From the NCBI GenBank assembly GCA_035942035.1, contig DASZDK010000063.1, positions 1-64,000 on the forward strand: a stretch of 64,000 nt of DNA, read 5' to 3'. Positions within the stretch are counted from its first letter, which is position 1. Every line of letters begins with the position of its first letter. Source of the DNA: JAHWJR01 sp035942035. Lineage in GTDB: Bacteria > Actinomycetota > Acidimicrobiia > Acidimicrobiales > CADCSY01. The translations under genes were made by a program, and so were the position numbers. The notes under the pieces were generated by a model. That model saw nothing but the letters and a program-made list of their open reading frames with translations, had not been told where the DNA came from and made no database searches. This document shows, one piece after another, positions 60,222 through 64,000 of this stretch.

Positions 60222-60539
60222 TCAGCGGGGGAAGCGCTTGAGCAGAGCCTCCCGCTGTTGCGTGCCCAGCCCGCGCACGCGGCGGTTCTCGCTGATCTGG
60301 AGCTCCTCCATCAAGCGGCGGGCCTTGACCTTGCCCAGCCCGGGCAGCGACTCGAGCACGGTGAGGACCTTCATCTTGCCCACCGTCTCGTCCCGCTCGG
60401 CCAGGTCGAACAGCTCGGGCAGCGAGGTGGAGCCCATCTTGAGCTTCTCCTTCAGCTCTGCCCGCACACGCCGGGCGACCGCCGCCTTGTCGAGCGCGGC
60501 CTGGCGCTGGTCGGGCGAGAGCTCTGGCGGCAGCGGCAT
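60222..60539 (-). CDS. mihF: Integration host factor, actinobacterial type
   Basis: 105 residues. Helical, basic: LPPELSPDQRQAALDKAA, RVRAELKEKLKMGSTSLPEL, and the DNA-binding helix-two-turns-helix region VGKMKVLTVLESLPGLGKVKARRLME (quoted in part: LESLPGLGKVKARRL). mIHF is the actinobacterial nucleoid protein unrelated to HU/IHF. Its place between pyrF and gmk is conserved in this phylum and supports the taxonomic inference. Confidence 0.97.
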   Translation of the reverse strand: MPLPPELSPDQRQAALDKAAVARRVRAELKEKLKMGSTSLPELFDLAERDETVGKMKVLTVLESLPGLGKVKARRLMEELQISENRRVRGLGTQQREALLKRFPR

Positions 60540-60575
60540 GGCCGCGAACCCTAGTGCAGGGCCCTCGCCGCCGGC

Positions 60576-61283
60576 TCAGGCGCGCAGGCTCTCGATCAGC
60601 GCCTCGGCGGCGGCGACCCGGTCGGGTGCGGCGGTGACGGCCCGGCCGACCACGAGCAGGTCGGCGCCGGCGGCCAGTGCCGCGGCGGGCGTGTCGGTGC
60701 GGGCCTGATCGTGGGCATCGGTGCCGGGGGGCCGGGTGCCGGGTACCACCAGGAGCAGCCGGGGGGCGAGCTCGCGCACGTCGGCCACGTCGGGGGCGCC
60801 ACAGACGAGCCCCCCGCATCCGGCGTCGAGCGCCACCTGCACCCGCTTGGGGACGATGTGGGACGGGGCGGAGTCGTCGCTGGTGAGCACGGTCACGGCC
60901 AGGGCCACGGGAAGCTCCAACCCCGCCCGCGACGCCCCCCGGTGGAGCCCCTCGACGCCGGCCCGCAGCATGGGGCCGCCGCCGGAGGCGTGCAGCGTCA
61001 GGTAGCGAACCCCGTAGGCGCCGACCACGGCGGCGGCCCGGCCCACCGTGGTGGGGATGTCGTGCATCTTGAGGTCGAGGAACACGTCGTAGCCGAGGTT
61101 GGCCAGCGCCGTCACCGCGTCGGGGCCGGCGGCGGTGTAGAGCTCGAGGCCGACCTTCGCCACCCCGAACCACGGGTGGAGCTCACGGGCCAGGCGCAGT
61201 GCCGCCACCATGTCGTCGACGTCGAGGGCAAGGGCGAGCCGGGAACGGAGCTCGGCCCCCGGAGGGCGCGGAGCGTCAGTCAT
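60576..61283 (-). CDS. pyrF: Orotidine 5'-phosphate decarboxylase
   Basis: 235 residues from ATG 61283. LALALDVDDMVAALRLA, VAKVGLELYTAAGPDAV, FLDLKMHDIPTTVGRAA (the DxKxxD motif DLKMHD), and VPGTRPPGTDAHDQAR are the family signatures of the short (type 1) form. It completes UMP synthesis. It overlaps pyrD by 8 bases. Confidence 0.96.
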   Translation of the reverse strand: MTDAPRPPGAELRSRLALALDVDDMVAALRLARELHPWFGVAKVGLELYTAAGPDAVTALANLGYDVFLDLKMHDIPTTVGRAAAVVGAYGVRYLTLHASGGGPMLRAGVEGLHRGASRAGLELPVALAVTVLTSDDSAPSHIVPKRVQVALDAGCGGLVCGAPDVADVRELAPRLLLVVPGTRPPGTDAHDQARTDTPAAALAAGADLLVVGRAVTAAPDRVAAAEALIESLRA

Positions 61284-62310
61284 GGTCGCCGCCCCTGCCC
61301 CCCCGGTGGACGGCGCCGACGACCTCGGGCAGCGACCGCACGCCCCGTCGCTGCGCCCAGGCGCGCAGGCCCGCCAGCACCGCGGCAGGGGCCCGGGGGT
61401 CGGCGAAGGTGGCGGTGCCCACCTGCACCGCCACCGCGCCGGCCAGGAGCAGCTCGGCGGCGTCCTCACCGCTCGCCACCCCACCCACACCCACGATGGG
61501 GAGGTCCGGCACGGCGGCGGTCACGTCGTGCACCGCCCGTATCGCCACTGGGTGGATGGCCGGCCCCGACAGGCCGCCACCGGGACCGCCCAGGCGTCGG
61601 CGCCCCGTCGCCGGATCGATGGCCATGGCCGGGACGGTGTTGATCAACGTGACCGCCTCGGCCCCGCCCACCCGGGCGGCAGCGGCGACTGCGACCAGGT
61701 CGCCGGCGCCGACGCTGAGCTTGGCCCACCGCGGCCGCCCGCAGGCGGCGGTGGCCTCCATGGCCTCGTTGGTGGCTGCCTCCGACGAGGCGAACAGCCG
61801 GGCCCGGCCCGGCGCCCCGCCGGGAGCCGAAGGGTCGATGTTGGGGCAGCTGAGGTTGACCTCGACGGCGACCACCTCGGCTGGGGCATCGGCCAGCAGG
61901 GCCGCCGCCTCGGCGTAGTCCTCGACGCGGTGCCCCCAGATGCTGGCCACCACCCGGGCACCGGAGGCGACCAGCGCCGGCAGATCGCACGCCAGCCATG
62001 CCTCGACCCCGGGGCCCTGGAGGCCCACGCTGTTGAGCATCCCCGCCGACGTCTCGTAGATGCGGGGCCCCGGGTTGCCCGGCCAGGGACGGGCGGACAG
62101 CGACTTGACCACCACCGCCCCGAGGCTCGACAGGTCGAGGTAGCGCCCCAGCTCGGCGCCGTGCCCGGAGGTGCCCGAGGCGGTCATGACCGGGTTGGGC
62201 AGGGCCACCGAGCCCACCCGGGTGGCAAGGTCGGCGGGCGGCGCTCGGCGGTGAGCCCGCACGTCGGCGGTGCGGTCAAGCACCGCCGCCAGGGCCGCCG
62301 GCGGCCTCAT
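61276..62310 (-). CDS. pyrD: Dihydroorotate dehydrogenase, class 1-type
   Basis: 344 residues from ATG 62310, which overlaps the carB stop (ATGA). GSVALPNPVMTASGTSGHGA, GAVVVKSLSARPWPGNPGPR, EVNLSCPNI with the class 1 catalytic Cys, WAKLSVGAGDL, INTVPAMAIDP, GLSGPAIHPVAIRAV and IVGVGGVASGEDAAELLLAG are present. Class 1B enzymes normally pair with the FAD/2Fe-2S subunit PyrK; none is found beside it here, since carB and pyrF abut directly. PyrK may lie upstream of carB or elsewhere. Confidence 0.95.
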   Translation of the reverse strand: MRPPAALAAVLDRTADVRAHRRAPPADLATRVGSVALPNPVMTASGTSGHGAELGRYLDLSSLGAVVVKSLSARPWPGNPGPRIYETSAGMLNSVGLQGPGVEAWLACDLPALVASGARVVASIWGHRVEDYAEAAALLADAPAEVVAVEVNLSCPNIDPSAPGGAPGRARLFASSEAATNEAMEATAACGRPRWAKLSVGAGDLVAVAAAARVGGAEAVTLINTVPAMAIDPATGRRRLGGPGGGLSGPAIHPVAIRAVHDVTAAVPDLPIVGVGGVASGEDAAELLLAGAVAVQVGTATFADPRAPAAVLAGLRAWAQRRGVRSLPEVVGAVHRGGRGGDHD

Positions 62311-64000
62311 TCCAGCCACTCCTGCAGCGACCGCACGGCCAGGCCGTGCTCCGCCCAGTCGGCCATGCCGTTGGCGGCGGCCAGGGCGGCGGCGACGGTC
62401 GTGAGGCAGGGCAGGTGGTGCACGGCGGCGGCGGCCCGGATGTAGTCGCCATCGGCCCTGGGTCCGCCCCCTCTCGGGGTGTTGACCACCAGGTCGACCA
62501 TGCCCGAGGCGATGAGGTCCACCGCCGTCGATCCATCGCCGCCGTCCCCCAGCTTGCCCACCACCGTGGCCACCACCACGCCTTGGTCGTGCAGGAACGC
62601 CGCCGTGCCCGTGGTGGCGGCGATGGCGAAGCCCAACTCGGCGAACCGGCGGGCGGCGGCCAGCCCGGCGGGCTTGTCACGGTCGGCCAGCGACAGGAAC
62701 ACCGCCCCCTTCTCGGGAAGCTGGTCGCCGGCGGCGATCTGGCTCTTGGCGAAGGCCAGGCCGAAGCTGCGGTCGATGCCCATGACCTCGCCCGTGGAGC
62801 GCATCTCCGGCCCCAGCACGGTGTCGACCTCGGGGAAGCGGTTGAACGGCAGCACCGCCTCCTTGACCGCCACGTGGCCCTCGCCGCGGGGAGGGCACAG
62901 CAGGCCTTCGTCGCGCAGCTGCGCCAGCGTGGCGCCCACCATCACCCGCGCCGCAACCTTGGCCAGCGGCACGCCGGTGGCCTTGGACACGAACGGGACC
63001 GTCCGGCTGGCCCGGGGGTTGGCCTCGATCACGAACACCTGGCCCCGCTTGACCGCGTACTGCACGTTGAGCAGGCCCCGGACGTCGAGGTCGTCGGCGA
63101 TGGCCCGGGTGTAGCCCTCGATGACCTCGATCACCGCCGGAGCCAGGGTGGGCGGAGGGATGGCGCAGGCGCTGTCGCCCGAGTGGACCCCCGCCTCCTC
63201 CACATGCTCCATCACCGCGCCGATGAGCACCTCGCCGGTGGCGTCGCGCACCGCGTCGACGTCGACCTCGACTGCGTCCTCGAGGAAGCGGTCGATCAGC
63301 ACCGGGCGCTCGGCCGACAGCCCACCCTCGCGGCCGAGCGAGCCGAAGCCGGCCAGCTCGGCCATGGCCGCCTTCAGGCTGGCGTCGTCGTAGACGATCG
63401 ACATGGCCCGCCCGCCGAGCACGTAGCTCGGCCGGACCAGCACCGGGTACCCCACCCGTTCGACCACGGCGGCGGCCTGCTCGAAGGTGGCGGCCACCCC
63501 GCCCGCCGGCTGGGGGATCTCCAGCCGGGCGCACAGGGCGTTCCAGCGCTCGCGGTCCTCGGCCCGGTCGATGGCGTCGGGTGAGGTGCCCAGCACCAGC
63601 TCGACCGGCACGGCGCCGGCCAGCTTCAGCGGCGTCTGCCCACCGAGGCTGACCACCACCCCGACCAGCTCGCCGGAGCGGGCTTCGGCGTCCAGCACCG
63701 CCAGCACGTCCTCGGTGGTCAGCGGCTCGAAGTAGAGCCGGTCAGAGGTGTCGTAGTCGGTGGACACCGTCTCCGGGTTGCAGTTCACCATGACGGTCTC
63801 GTAGCCGGCGTCGCCCAAGGCGAAGCTGGCGTGGACGCAGCAGTAGTCGAACTCGATCCCTTGGCCGATGCGGTTGGGCCCCGAGCCGAGGATGACCACC
63901 TTGGGCCGCCGGCCCGGCTCCACCTCGTCCTCGTCCTCCCACGCCGAGTAGTGGTACGGCGTGGTGGCCTCGAACTCGGCTCCGCAGGTGTCGACGGTCT
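62307..64000 (-). CDS. carB: Carbamoyl-phosphate synthase large chain (N-terminal part outside window)
   Basis: The last 564 codons, open at 64000. This is the C-terminal ATP-grasp half plus the allosteric domain. YHYSAWEDEDE, VVILGSGPNRIGQGIEFDYCCVH (quoted in part: GSGPNRIGQGIEFDY), NCNPETVSTDYDTSDRLYFE, RPSYVLGGRAMSIVYDD, VIEANPRASRTVPFVSKATG, and the C-terminal MGS-like domain (LSLADRDKPAGLAAARRFAE, GMVDLVVNTPRGG) are present. It makes carbamoyl phosphate for pyrimidines and arginine. It heads the visible pyrimidine operon carB-pyrD-pyrF-mihF-gmk. Confidence 0.97.
   Translation of the reverse strand, partial: TVDTCGAEFEATTPYHYSAWEDEDEVEPGRRPKVVILGSGPNRIGQGIEFDYCCVHASFALGDAGYETVMVNCNPETVSTDYDTSDRLYFEPLTTEDVLAVLDAEARSGELVGVVVSLGGQTPLKLAGAVPVELVLGTSPDAIDRAEDRERWNALCARLEIPQPAGGVAATFEQAAAVVERVGYPVLVRPSYVLGGRAMSIVYDDASLKAAMAELAGFGSLGREGGLSAERPVLIDRFLEDAVEVDVDAVRDATGEVLIGAVMEHVEEAGVHSGDSACAIPPPTLAPAVIEVIEGYTRAIADDLDVRGLLNVQYAVKRGQVFVIEANPRASRTVPFVSKATGVPLAKVAARVMVGATLAQLRDEGLLCPPRGEGHVAVKEAVLPFNRFPEVDTVLGPEMRSTGEVMGIDRSFGLAFAKSQIAAGDQLPEKGAVFLSLADRDKPAGLAAARRFAELGFAIAATTGTAAFLHDQGVVVATVVGKLGDGGDGSTAVDLIASGMVDLVVNTPRGGGPRADGDYIRAAAAVHHLPCLTTVAAALAAANGMADWAEHGLAVRSLQEWLE

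Noticed and set aside
1..64000. tRNA/rRNA genes and CRISPR arrays
   Set aside because: Reading for T-arm consensus (GGTTCRANTCC-like) and for regularly spaced direct repeats gave no candidate. A tRNAscan or CRISPR finder run would settle it.

Overview
This is a GC-rich window (I did not compute the percentage) with dense genes, many GTG starts, ATGA/GTGA/TGATG junctions, and actinobacterial marker genes: an actinobacterial-type integration host factor, a DUF4193-like acidic protein, a helicase-dead PriA, a DUF1844-like protein beside infC, and the run carB-pyrD-pyrF-mihF-gmk-rpoZ-coaBC-metK-priA-(fmt/def/rsmB). I infer an actinobacterium, most likely Acidimicrobiia. That placement rests on gene content and order, not on a tree.

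Positions 1-17 kb are accessory in character. They hold three sialidase-fold/BNR-type membrane-anchored repeat proteins (2-1414, 8316-9827, 12514-14100), an IS110 transposase relic, a B-box/Kelch protein and a B-box/alpha-beta hydrolase on either side of ftsH, and a secreted one-TM protein. Between two of the BNR genes lie three CooC/MinD-type P-loop ATPases. The third (11835-12623, minus strand) has an in-frame TGA exactly where its neighbour carries the first Cys of the CxCC metal-site motif. A perfect 8-bp stem with a 3-nt G-first loop begins 13 nt after that TGA, its loop 21 nt away. I read this as a probable selenocysteine-containing CooC-like ATPase, and it is the most interesting object in the window.

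Positions 17-33 kb carry household genes and small conserved proteins: YjbQ, BON, Nudix, GNAT, DUF4193-like, a LysM/transglycosylase and a tandem-ThyX protein. Then comes the translation block infC-rpmI-rplT-rRNA methyltransferase-orphan histidine kinase-pheS-pheT, all on the minus strand. infC appears to start with ATA.

Positions 33.7-37.1 kb encode a complete polar amino-acid ABC importer (ATPase, lipoprotein receptor, two permeases). A hairpin sits between the receptor and permease genes. Positions 37.1-44.7 kb form one minus-strand operon: def-fmt-rsmB-mog-ribD-ribE-ribBA-ribH-hisG-cold-shock protein. It covers formyl-Met processing, rRNA methylation, riboflavin synthesis and the first step of histidine synthesis. 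Positions 45-51.3 kb (plus strand) carry a haem peroxidase, an MFS transporter coupled to a siderophore-interacting protein, RF3, an RsmC-like methyltransferase and a TrmH-family methyltransferase.

Positions 51282-53914 are a mobile element: an IS5-like unit with matching inverted ends and CTAG flanks, inserted exactly at the stop codon of the TrmH gene. It contains a transposase interrupted by one amber codon and a less GC-biased passenger gene. Positions 53.9-64 kb (minus strand) resume with azlCD, priA, metK, coaBC, rpoZ, gmk, mihF, pyrF, pyrD and the C-terminal part of carB, which runs off the window. Several obvious genes (a permease, an RsmC-like enzyme, priA, infC, fmt) have no ATG/GTG/TTG in the right place and seem to use CTG, ATA or ATC.
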